A stretch of DNA of 64,000 nucleotides from an uncultured Ruminococcus sp. (lineage in GTDB: Bacteria; Bacillota; Clostridia; Oscillospirales; Acutalibacteraceae). Of this stretch, positions 57,735 to 64,000 are shown piece by piece (the stretch's first letter is position 1; each line of letters opens with the position of its first letter). The stretch lies in the NCBI GenBank assembly GCA_902794395.1, contig CADBHB010000001.1, forward strand, positions 1 to 64,000. Direction: 5' to 3'. The translations under genes and the position numbers were made by a program. The notes under the pieces were generated by a model. The model was not told where the DNA came from and did no database searches. It was given only the letters and a program-made list of their open reading frames with translations.

Positions 57735-59549
57735 TTGATAAAAAAATACAACGCAATCAAAAACTTCGACCAGGACGTATCCACCTCCTTTGTCAAAGGC
57801 GCCGCTATACTCACCATCAGTATGGTGATCGTCAAGGTGTTCGGTTTGTTCAATAAGATCGTCCTCACCGCCATCTTCACCGAGTGCGGTGTCGACGGCG
57901 ACATGGCGTCCTTCGGCATGGGTCTGTACGCCAACGCCTACGAGCTTTTTGTCGTTATTTTCACCGTCGCTACGGGCGGACTGCCCATAGCCATATCGCG
58001 TCTGGTGGCGGAAAACATGACCCAAAAGCGCTACAAGGACGTGCGGATGATACACAGGATCTCCGTGCCCTTCTTTACGATAATGGGTCTGGTGTGTTTT
58101 CTTATCATCGTCGGAGCCAGCGTGCCGTACACGCGCTATGTTATCAATTCCCCCTACGCGGTCTACGGTATGCTCTGTTTGGCGCCCACGGTGTTTTTCG
58201 GCTGCCTTGCCTCAGCCTACCGCGGCTACTACGAGGGACAGCGGAACATGTTCCCTACGGCGGTGTCGGAGATCATCGAGGCGGTAGTCAAGCTCGTGGT
58301 CGGCTCCGTGCTGGCTTACGGCATCCTTATCTGGGGCTTGAAATCGGAAGCCGCCACCCACACCTTCCTATGGTTTGACTTTACCAACGCGCCCCGAGGC
58401 GAAGCCCACCGCACCATTTTGGCGCTGTCGGTTTCGGGCGCTATCATAGGCATCTCGCTGAGCAGTATGCTCTCGTGGCTCTACTACTTCCTGAAATTCA
58501 GGCTCCAGGGCGACGGCATCCCCAAGGAGTACTACGAAAACTCCATCGACGCCCGCGAAAAACGCGAGACCTTTATGACCATCATCAAGACCGCGCTGCC
58601 CATCGCCGGCGGAGCGCTGGTAATGAGCCTCGGCTCATGGATAGACTCTATCATCATCCAAAACGTGCTTGTGAACCTCGCGCACGACCACGGTCCCGAG
58701 CTGGAGCATCAGTATCACCGCTTCTACTCGCCCGACACCTTCAGAGGCAAGGACATCACCATACACACAAATCTCTGGGGCTGTTACGCAAACGCCCTTA
58801 CATTGATGCAGCTTGTCACCGCGGTAACGCAGGTGTTCGGTTCTTCGGCTATGCCTAACGTGACCAGCGCGTGGACAAAGGGCAATAAGCAGGAGCTGCG
58901 CCAGTCTGTCAACACCGTGCTGAAGCTCACAATGATGTTCACCCTGCCAATGTCCTTCGGACTCATCGTGCTGGCGCATCCCATCATGGGCTTGGTGTTC
59001 GGCAGAAGCCCCGCCATAGTCGAGATCGGCGGCAACATCCTCTCGGTAATGGGCATCACCACTATCTTCACCGCGATAATCACGCCTATCTGCTCCATGA
59101 TAAACGGTATAGGCAAGGTCAAGATACCCATGATACTCTACACCATCTGCATGCTCGTCAAGATCGGCACCTCATGGATATTCGTCAGCATCCCCGCCAT
59201 CAACGTGCAGGGCGCCACAGCCGGTTCGCTGGTCTCCTACGCGCTTATCTGCGTTATCGGAATGTTCCTGCTAATAAAGTACAGCGGCGTGGTTCCGGAC
59301 TTCTTCTCCACCACCATCAAGCCCCTTGTAGGCGCGGTTTGCAGCTCCGCGGCGGCGTACTTCGTCAACCGCATGCTGGCGCCTTCAATGAACATGCGCC
59401 TGTCCGCAATAGTCTCCATCCTTGTTGCGGTGGTAGTTTATGTAGCAGTTTTACTAATAATTCGCACCTTTAGTGCAGAAGAAATCAAATTTCTTCCAAA
59501 AGGCGAAAAAATCGCAAAAACACTTGAAAAATTGCATCTTATTGGGTAA
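57735..59549 (+). CDS. MVF/MATE-type lipid flippase (SpoVB/YabM family)
   Basis: The 604-residue membrane protein has about 14 helices and the MurJ/SpoVB polysaccharide-flippase signature (GLFNKIVLTAIF, ANAYELFVVIFTVATGGLPIAISRL, YRGYYEGQRNMFPTAVSEIIE). SpoVB is needed for cortex synthesis; YabM and YkvU are paralogues. Its place ahead of mazG and rqcP equals yabM in Bacillus. TTG at 57735, 6 nt after AGGTGA, is the better start; TTG at 57729 touches that site. Two insertions of about 30 residues near 190-240 and 275-300 make it longer than Bacillus YabM. Confidence 0.9.
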   Translation: MIKKYNAIKNFDQDVSTSFVKGAAILTISMVIVKVFGLFNKIVLTAIFTECGVDGDMASFGMGLYANAYELFVVIFTVATGGLPIAISRLVAENMTQKRYKDVRMIHRISVPFFTIMGLVCFLIIVGASVPYTRYVINSPYAVYGMLCLAPTVFFGCLASAYRGYYEGQRNMFPTAVSEIIEAVVKLVVGSVLAYGILIWGLKSEAATHTFLWFDFTNAPRGEAHRTILALSVSGAIIGISLSSMLSWLYYFLKFRLQGDGIPKEYYENSIDAREKRETFMTIIKTALPIAGGALVMSLGSWIDSIIIQNVLVNLAHDHGPELEHQYHRFYSPDTFRGKDITIHTNLWGCYANALTLMQLVTAVTQVFGSSAMPNVTSAWTKGNKQELRQSVNTVLKLTMMFTLPMSFGLIVLAHPIMGLVFGRSPAIVEIGGNILSVMGITTIFTAIITPICSMINGIGKVKIPMILYTICMLVKIGTSWIFVSIPAINVQGATAGSLVSYALICVIGMFLLIKYSGVVPDFFSTTIKPLVGAVCSSAAAYFVNRMLAPSMNMRLSAIVSILVAVVVYVAVLLIIRTFSAEEIKFLPKGEKIAKTLEKLHLIG

Positions 59550-59609
59550 AATAGAGTACTGTAGGCTACGCAAAAAACACATCAGTCCGATGATAAGCAG
59601 GGGATGAAA

Positions 59610-60413
59610 ATGGATTTTCAAGAGAAGCAAAACTACGATTTTAACGATTTGGTTGAAATAGTAAGGATCCTTCGAGCCCCGGGCGGTTGTCCGTGGGACA
59701 TGGCGCAGACGCATAAGTCCATCCGCTCCAATTTTATCGAGGAAACCTATGAGGCAATCGAGGCGATCGACAACAACGACAAGGCTCTGCTCCGCGAAGA
59801 GCTGGGCGACGTGCTGCTGCAGGTAGCGCTCCACGCTGAAATGGAGCGCGAGGAAGGCACCTTCGATATGAATGATATCGTCAGTGACCTCTGCAAAAAG
59901 CTTATCGTTCGCCACCCGCACGTGTTCGGCGACAAAAGCGCCGACAGCGAGCAGCAGGCGCTGCAAAACTGGGACGCGGTAAAAATGCAGACCAAGCAGC
60001 AAAAAAGCCAGACCGAGGCTATGAAAAGCGTGTCGCGCGCGCTGCCCTCGCTGATGCGCAGCGAAAAGATACAGCGCAAATCGGCAAAGGTCGGCTTTGA
60101 CTGGGACACAGTAGACGGTGCGCTCGATAAGCTCTACGAGGAGTACAACGAGCTAAGGGTAGCCATCGGTCACGGCAGCGTAGAAAACCAAAGCGAGGAG
60201 CTGGGCGACCTGCTTTTCTCCGCGGTAAATGTTTCGCGCTTCCTCGGTATCGACAGCGAAAAGGCGCTTTATGACGCCTGCGACAAGTACATCAAACGTT
60301 TTTCAATGGTCGAGCAGCTCGCCGAAGAGCGCGGCATCGACATGAAAACAGCCGAGTTATCACAGCTTGATTCCCTTTGGGAGGAAGTTAAGATAAAACA
60401 AAAGGAAAAGTAA
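59610..60413 (+). CDS. mazG: Nucleoside triphosphate pyrophosphohydrolase MazG
   Basis: The 267-residue enzyme hydrolyses NTPs to NMP and pyrophosphate and limits misuse of aberrant nucleotides. Two MazG domains are visible: the first with GGCPWDMAQTHKSIRSNFIEETYEAIEA and ELGDVLLQVALHAEM, the second with KVGFDWDTVDGALDKLYEEYNEL and ELGDLLFSAVNVSRFLG. ATG 59610 has better spacing to AGGGG than ATG 59604. It lacks the N-terminal methyltransferase domain that Bacillus YabN carries. Confidence 0.94.
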   Translation: MDFQEKQNYDFNDLVEIVRILRAPGGCPWDMAQTHKSIRSNFIEETYEAIEAIDNNDKALLREELGDVLLQVALHAEMEREEGTFDMNDIVSDLCKKLIVRHPHVFGDKSADSEQQALQNWDAVKMQTKQQKSQTEAMKSVSRALPSLMRSEKIQRKSAKVGFDWDTVDGALDKLYEEYNELRVAIGHGSVENQSEELGDLLFSAVNVSRFLGIDSEKALYDACDKYIKRFSMVEQLAEERGIDMKTAELSQLDSLWEEVKIKQKEK

Positions 60414-60429
60414 TGGAGGTTATTCTAAA

Positions 60430-60705
60430 ATGAAAAAGACAGATTTGATCGATGTTATTAAGGAAAAAAGCGGTCTTTCCAAGAAGGACGCTGAAAAGGC
60501 TCTCAACGCCGCTCTCGAAGCTATCGTTGAGGGAGTCGCTGCAGGCGAAAAGATCCAGCTCACCGGCTTCGGTACCTTTGAGCAGCGCCAGAGAAACGCC
60601 AGAACCGGCGTAGATCCCAGAACCGGCAATTCCATCGAGATCCCCGCTTCCAAGGTCCCCGCTTTCAAGGCAGGCAAGGCGTTCAAGGATATCGTAAATC
60701 AGTAA
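60430..60705 (+). CDS. hup: HU-family DNA-binding protein
   Basis: The 91-residue histone-like protein shows MKKTDLIDVIKEKSGLSKKDAEKAL, the beta-arm region with GFGTFEQRQRNARTGVDPRTG and the conserved IPASKVPAFKAGKAFKD. It bends and compacts DNA as a dimer. It begins 16 nt after mazG and is closed by a hairpin, and it stands inside a block that in Bacillus passes straight from mazG to rqcP. Confidence 0.97.
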   Translation: MKKTDLIDVIKEKSGLSKKDAEKALNAALEAIVEGVAAGEKIQLTGFGTFEQRQRNARTGVDPRTGNSIEIPASKVPAFKAGKAFKDIVNQ

Positions 60706-60716
60706 TAAGCGTTTTG

Positions 60717-60746
60717 GAAAAGAGCCGCGTAAGGCTCTTTTCTTTC
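60717..60746 (+). terminator. Terminator or attenuator after hup
   Basis: GAAAAGAGCC (60717-60726) pairs with GGCTCTTTTC (60733-60742) with a 6-nt loop, tail TTTC. It would end most hup transcripts before the rqcP gene. Confidence 0.75.
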
Positions 60747-60778
60747 GCTCTCAGCGTTTTTGCTGGAAAGGACAAACA

Positions 60779-61021
60779 ATGCGACTTGATAAATATCTAA
60801 AGGTGTCACGTCTTATCAAGCGCCGCACCGTCGCAAACGAAGCCTGCGACGCGGGCAAGGTGCTGGTAAACGACAAGGTTGCCCGCGCTTCCTACGACGT
60901 CAAGGAAGGCGACGTCATCCAAATCACCCTCGGCGCCCGTACGGTCAAGGTGAGGGTCACCGCCGTCAGGGAGGTCGTCCGCAAGGAAGAGGCGGCGACG
61001 ATGTACGAGGCTGTGCTGTAA
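60779..61021 (+). CDS. rqcP: RqcP (YabO), S4-domain ribosome quality-control protein
   Basis: The 80-residue protein is a bare S4 RNA-binding domain: MRLDKYLKVSRLIKRRT, EACDAGKVLVNDKVARAS, VKEGDVIQITLG. In Bacillus RqcP works with RqcH to add alanine tails to stalled nascent chains on 50S subunits. AAAGGA precedes the ATG. The order mazG-(hup)-rqcP-yabP supports the orthology. Confidence 0.93.
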   Translation: MRLDKYLKVSRLIKRRTVANEACDAGKVLVNDKVARASYDVKEGDVIQITLGARTVKVRVTAVREVVRKEEAATMYEAVL

Positions 61022-61038
61022 TATTTTCGGTTTTTTCT

Positions 61039-61070
61039 CCGTATATTGAAATGATATCAATTTACGGAGG
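61039..61070 (+). promoter_or_regulatory. Hairpin overlapping the yabP ribosome site
   Basis: CCGTA-T-ATTGA (61039-61049) pairs with TCAAT-T-TACGG (61057-61067), with one T-T mismatch. The last two bases of the 3' arm are the first GG of the GGAGG ribosome site (61066-61070) of yabP. Folding could reduce yabP translation on long transcripts. Confidence 0.5.
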
Positions 61071-61078
61071 CATTTTTT

Positions 61079-61351
61079 ATGAGTGAAACACCATCGGGCA
61101 AAAAACATTCGCTTATACTTGACAACCGCCGCAAGCTTTCCATAACGGGCGCCGAGGATGTGAACGGCTTCAACGAAGAAACCGTGTCGGTCAAAACCAC
61201 GGCGGGCGCGCTGATAATAAAGGGCAGCGGGCTGCACATAGGCAAGCTAAACCTCGAAACAGGCGACGTCGCGGTAGAGGGCGTTATTAACTCCCTGCAA
61301 TACCTCGGCGGCGGCGAATCGCGCTCGCGCCTGTCAAAGCTCTTCCGCTAG
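61079..61351 (+). CDS. yabP: Sporulation protein YabP
   Basis: The 90-residue protein (KHSLILDNRRKLSITGAEDVNGFNEETVSVKTTAGALIIKG is its conserved core in two parts, followed by GLHIGKLNLETGDVAVEGVINSLQY) matches the YabP/YqfC family, which acts in the mother cell during engulfment or coat formation. GGAGG lies 8 nt before the ATG. yabQ follows within 8 nt, as in Bacillus. Confidence 0.94.
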   Translation: MSETPSGKKHSLILDNRRKLSITGAEDVNGFNEETVSVKTTAGALIIKGSGLHIGKLNLETGDVAVEGVINSLQYLGGGESRSRLSKLFR

Positions 61352-61358
61352 GTGGCGC

Positions 61359-61928
61359 ATGGAGCTTAGCTTTGCCCAGCAGTCCTCGGCGTTTGGCTGG
61401 TCGCTCCTTTTGGGCGCCATGCTGTCGGTGCTGTACGGACTGATGAAATTTTGCCGCTTCACCTTCTCGCTCGGCAGAGCCGCGACAGTTGCGCTCGACA
61501 TCGGCTTCATGCTTATCTGGGCGCTGTCGCTGTTTTATTTCTGCCTGGGCTTTCTGTGGGGCTGCGTCCGCGTCCATGTCGTTTTCGGCAGCCTGCTCGG
61601 TTTTTTGCTCTGCCGCCTCACCGTTGGGCGTATCAGCTTCCTGCTTTACCGTCCGGTGGTCGGTTTTTTTAAGGCTGTGCTGCAAAAAATTCGCGGAAAA
61701 CTTAAAATATTTGCGAAATACCTATTGAAAATTGCCTATAAGTTATTGTATAATATAAGAAGTAAAATAGAATCTTTTAAAAAGAACCACGCAGAATCCA
61801 AAAAAAGGAAGGCAAACAGAATTGAAACTGCCAAGAAAAAAGCGGGCGGCAGTCGAGCCCGTGATTCCGGAGCGCGACGGGCCGAGAGAGCTGAAAAAGA
61901 CCTCAAAGAAGCCCGCGAAAAAGCATAA
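61359..61928 (+). CDS. yabQ: Sporulation protein YabQ
   Basis: The 189-residue membrane protein has about four helices (residues 12-30, 44-66, 68-95, 100-112) and a long basic cytoplasmic tail (about 115-189) rich in Lys, Arg and Ala. YabQ is a mother-cell sigma-E product needed for the cortex. The last 107 nt of its frame are shared with the start of divIC in another frame, and the tail is longer than usual, so part of it may have grown by overlap. Confidence 0.86.
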   Translation: MELSFAQQSSAFGWSLLLGAMLSVLYGLMKFCRFTFSLGRAATVALDIGFMLIWALSLFYFCLGFLWGCVRVHVVFGSLLGFLLCRLTVGRISFLLYRPVVGFFKAVLQKIRGKLKIFAKYLLKIAYKLLYNIRSKIESFKKNHAESKKRKANRIETAKKKAGGSRARDSGARRAERAEKDLKEAREKA

Positions 61929-62205
61929 GCTTCGCTATGTGCTTCTCACTTTGGCGGTGATAGGCTTTGTGTTCTACGCTGTTATCACCATCATCAACCA
62001 GAGTGTAAAAATAGCCGAAAAGCGCGCGGAGCTAAGCGAATTGCAGCAGCATATCAATGTTGTTGAAATTGAGTCAGGATATCTCGAAAAGGTCCGCAAC
62101 TACAAGGGCGCGGAGCTTGCCGAGTATATGGAAAGAATCGCCAAGGAGGACCTTGGCTATGTCGGCGAGGGCGAGCGCATCTTCATCAACGTCGCCGGCG
62201 ACTAA
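61822..62205 (+). CDS. divIC: Septum formation initiator family protein (DivIC/FtsB)
   Basis: The 127-residue bitopic protein has a basic cytoplasmic N-terminus (1-35), one helix (about 38-60, VLLTLAVIGFVFYAVITII), a coiled coil (about 65-95) and a conserved end ERIAKEDLGYVGEGERIFI. It joins FtsL and DivIB in the division complex. The start is TTG at 61822 after AAAAAAGGAAGG; no ATG is available. It overlaps yabQ by 107 nt. Confidence 0.9.
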   Translation: MKLPRKKRAAVEPVIPERDGPRELKKTSKKPAKKHKLRYVLLTLAVIGFVFYAVITIINQSVKIAEKRAELSELQQHINVVEIESGYLEKVRNYKGAELAEYMERIAKEDLGYVGEGERIFINVAGD

Positions 62206-62252
62206 AAGGCGAAAGGAACGGCCCGAGAGGGTACAAGGGGTAAGTATTTTTT

Positions 62253-62729
62253 ATGGCAATTGAGGTCGGAACAGTTTTAGAGGGCAAGGTGTCGGGCATC
62301 ACCAAATTCGGCGCATTCATCGACCTTCCCGAAAACAAAACAGGTATGGTGCACATTTCAGAGGTTGCGTCTACCTTCATCTCGGAAATCAGCGATTATG
62401 TAAAGGTCGGTCAGACCGTCAAAGTCAAGGTGCTCGCTGTCAACGACGGCAAGATTAGTCTGTCTATGAAGCAGGCTGCGCCCAAGGAGCAGCAGAAAAA
62501 GCCGCAGCGCCAGCAGCGTGTCAGCACGCCCAGGCAGCCCTACAAGCCGGCGCCGCCGGTCACCTCGCCCGGTGACTATGAGTGGCAAAGCTCGCGCAAG
62601 GCGTCGCCCGTGACCTTTGAGGACATGATGTCACGCTTCAAGCAGACCAGCGAGGATAAAATATCCGATCTCAAGCGCGGCGAAAGCAGAGGCTACAGCC
62701 GCCGCGGCAACGGCAACGGACGCAGATGA
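62253..62729 (+). CDS. S1-domain RNA-binding protein (YabR-like)
   Basis: The 158-residue protein has one S1 domain (residues 1-72, GTVLEGKVSGITKFGAFIDLPENKTGMVHISE, VKVKVLAVNDGKISLSMK) and a basic, Gln/Pro/Arg-rich tail. It corresponds to YabR behind divIC in Bacillus; function not established, probably RNA or ribosome binding. A GCGAAA/TTTCGC hairpin (62734-62760) without U-tract follows. Confidence 0.88.
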   Translation: MAIEVGTVLEGKVSGITKFGAFIDLPENKTGMVHISEVASTFISEISDYVKVGQTVKVKVLAVNDGKISLSMKQAAPKEQQKKPQRQQRVSTPRQPYKPAPPVTSPGDYEWQSSRKASPVTFEDMMSRFKQTSEDKISDLKRGESRGYSRRGNGNGRR

Positions 62730-62789
62730 TATAGCGAAAGACAACACTGTTGTTTTCGCGTTAACTGATATATACAAAGGAGGACAATT

Positions 62790-63332
62790 ATGAAGATTAC
62801 CTACACTGCAAGAAAAGTAAATCTGAGAGATAATTTCAAGGAACGCGTTGAGAAAAAGCTGGCAAAGTTCAAAAAGATCTTTTCCGACGATGCGGTCGCC
62901 AACGTAGTTGTCACCCTTGAAAAAAACCGCCAGACGGTCGAGATCACAATTCGTGACAACCGCATGGTATATCGCGCCGAGAGCACACAGCCCGAGATGA
63001 ACGACGCGCTTGACCGCGTTATCGACATCCTTACTCGCCAGATACGCAAAAACAAGACCCGTCTTGAAAAGCGCATCAAAACAGGCGGAAGCCTGGACGA
63101 CCTCACCGCTGAGCTGCCTGTCGAGGCGGCTGACGAGCCGGAGGACGAGTACAAGGTGCTCCGCAAAAAGCAGGTGTTCGTTAAGCCCATCACCATCGAC
63201 GAGGCTATCCTCGAGATGAACATGGTCAACCACGATTTCTTTATGTTCATCAACGCCGAAACCGACGAGATGAACGTTGTGTATAAGCGCGCCGACGGCA
63301 ACTACGGCGTTTTGGAGCCCACCACTGAATGA
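62790..63332 (+). CDS. hpf: Ribosome hibernation promoting factor, long form
   Basis: The 180-residue protein has the N-terminal HPF/RaiA domain (residues 1-100, YTARKVNLRDNFKERVEKKLAKFKK, TIRDNRMVYRAES) and a C-terminal dimerisation domain (about 125-180, KVLRKKQVFVKPITIDEAILEMNMVNHDFFMFINAET). The long form dimerises 70S ribosomes to 100S in stationary phase and probably in spores. AAAGGAGG precedes the ATG, and a strong terminator follows. Confidence 0.96.
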   Translation: MKITYTARKVNLRDNFKERVEKKLAKFKKIFSDDAVANVVVTLEKNRQTVEITIRDNRMVYRAESTQPEMNDALDRVIDILTRQIRKNKTRLEKRIKTGGSLDDLTAELPVEAADEPEDEYKVLRKKQVFVKPITIDEAILEMNMVNHDFFMFINAETDEMNVVYKRADGNYGVLEPTTE

Positions 63333-63341
63333 TAAAACCGC

Positions 63342-63373
63342 GGGGTATCGGTTTTCCGATACCCCTTATTTTT
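63342..63373 (+). terminator. Terminator of hpf
   Basis: GGGGTATCGG (63342-63351) pairs perfectly with CCGATACCCC (63356-63365) with a TTTT loop, followed by TTATTTTT. Confidence 0.9.
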
Positions 63374-63383
63374 GGAGGAAAGT

Positions 63384-64000
63384 ATGACAATGACCTTTTG
63401 CGCGCCCTGTATCTTCGGACTGGAGGGGCTTTGCGCCAACGAGTTCCGCTTTTTGGGGCTTCAAAACGTCCGCGCCGAAAACGGCAGAGTGCTCTTTGAC
63501 GGCGATTGGTCGGCGATGGCGCGCGCCAATATCCGGGCCCGCTATGCCGAGCGCGTCCAGATTTTGCTCGGCGAGTTTCGCGCAACCACCTTCTCGCAGC
63601 TTTTTGACGGCGTCAAAAGCCTGCCGTGGTCGGATTATATCGGCATGAGCGACGCCTTCCCCGTCAAGGGCAGCTGCCTCAACTCGAAGCTGATGAGCGT
63701 GCCCGACTGTCAAAAGATCATTAAAAAGGCGGTAGTGCAAAGCCTTTCCGAGCGCTACATGCTCTCGTGGTTCGAGGAGACGGGCGCGCCGCGTCAGATA
63801 CAATTCCTCATTATGAACGACCGTGTCAGTATCCTGCTCGACACTTCCGGCGCGGGTCTTCACAAGCGCGGCTACCGCGCGCAGGCTAACGACGCGCCCA
63901 TCAAGGAGACCCTTGCCGCCGCGATGGCGGAGCTTTCCGGCGTGCGCCCAAATCACTTCGTCGTCGATCCCATGTGCGGCAGCGGCACTATCCTGATAGA
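63384..64000 (+). CDS. THUMP-domain class I methyltransferase (RlmL/YpsC-type), truncated by the window
   Basis: The frame starts at ATG 63384 with GGAGGAA upstream and runs off the window after 205 codons. It shows the ferredoxin-like/THUMP start (FCAPCIFGLEGLCANEFRFLG, YAERVQILLGEFRATTFSQLFDG), then GLHKRGYRAQANDAPIKETLAAAM and the SAM motif VDPMCGSGTILI at the edge. Members methylate guanine N2 in 23S rRNA (RlmL/YpsC). The complete protein is expected to be about 370 to 390 residues. Confidence 0.92.
   Translation, partial: MTMTFCAPCIFGLEGLCANEFRFLGLQNVRAENGRVLFDGDWSAMARANIRARYAERVQILLGEFRATTFSQLFDGVKSLPWSDYIGMSDAFPVKGSCLNSKLMSVPDCQKIIKKAVVQSLSERYMLSWFEETGAPRQIQFLIMNDRVSILLDTSGAGLHKRGYRAQANDAPIKETLAAAMAELSGVRPNHFVVDPMCGSGTILI

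Overview
The window reads as chromosomal DNA of a spore-forming, Gram-positive clostridium of the Ruminococcaceae/Oscillospirales type. The evidence is the set of sporulation and germination genes (sigK, a SpoIIQ-like M23 protein, spoVM, sipL, spoIVA, gerA/B/C-like genes, yabP, yabQ, a spoVB-like flippase), a cohesin-like/dockerin secreted protein typical of ruminococci, strong AGGAGG-type ribosome sites, TTGACA/TATAAT promoters and many short U-tailed terminators. Genes have a marked G/C third-position bias, which creates long spurious antisense frames. I cannot name the species. No rRNA, tRNA, CRISPR array, prophage or complete insertion sequence was recognised.

Layout. 1-7.0 kb: a palindromic repeat element, a Cu(I)-ATPase with a C-terminal chaperone-like domain, a SpoIIQ-like M23 protein, a cytidylate-kinase-like gene followed by a 23-codon ORF, sigK, exonuclease III, a membrane protein and a CBS protein. 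7.0-11.1 kb: an acyl-CoA synthetase/ketosynthase pair with a divergent LysR regulator. 11.2-17.7 kb: lipoprotein, a DUF4177 gene apparently inserted at the 3' end of a reverse rubrerythrin, amidase, LUD protein, a 40-residue Cys-rich peptide, rsmF-like and rsmA, pyrophosphatase. 17.8-23 kb: ECF sigma factor with a membrane-anchored beta-propeller protein, a small Cys protein, pgeF, a pseudouridine synthase and spoVM with a small membrane peptide.

23-32 kb: cohesin/dockerin protein, sipL-spoIVA operon, Na+-decarboxylase gamma and beta subunits, a Wzz/BY-kinase pair, a MocR-type aminotransferase and a SecD-like gene remnant. 32-43 kb: secD-secF, a germination island (DUF421, DUF4363, gerA-gerB-short gerC), then hprK-murB-rapZ-whiA. 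43-57 kb: a long co-directional series xseB-ispA-dxs-tlyA-nadK-argR-recN-recJ-relA-dtd-MBL-hemZ. 57-64 kb: zinc-ribbon protein, then a block in the order of the Bacillus yabM-yabR region (flippase, mazG, HU, rqcP, yabP, yabQ, divIC, S1 protein), hpf, and a truncated THUMP methyltransferase.

How it fits together: SpoVM, SpoIVA and SipL, the proteins that anchor the coat to the forespore membrane, lie within 4.2 kb, and two further spore clusters (germination and yab) flank housekeeping operons for cell wall, isoprenoid, DNA repair and stringent response. The most unusual points are the internal start that could release a free copper chaperone from copA, the 335-bp DUF4177 insertion that duplicates the rubrerythrin 3' end, the SecD-like remnant fused in frame behind an aminotransferase stop codon, three tiny genes with strong ribosome sites, and several places where terminators or hairpins overlap coding or ribosome-binding sequence.
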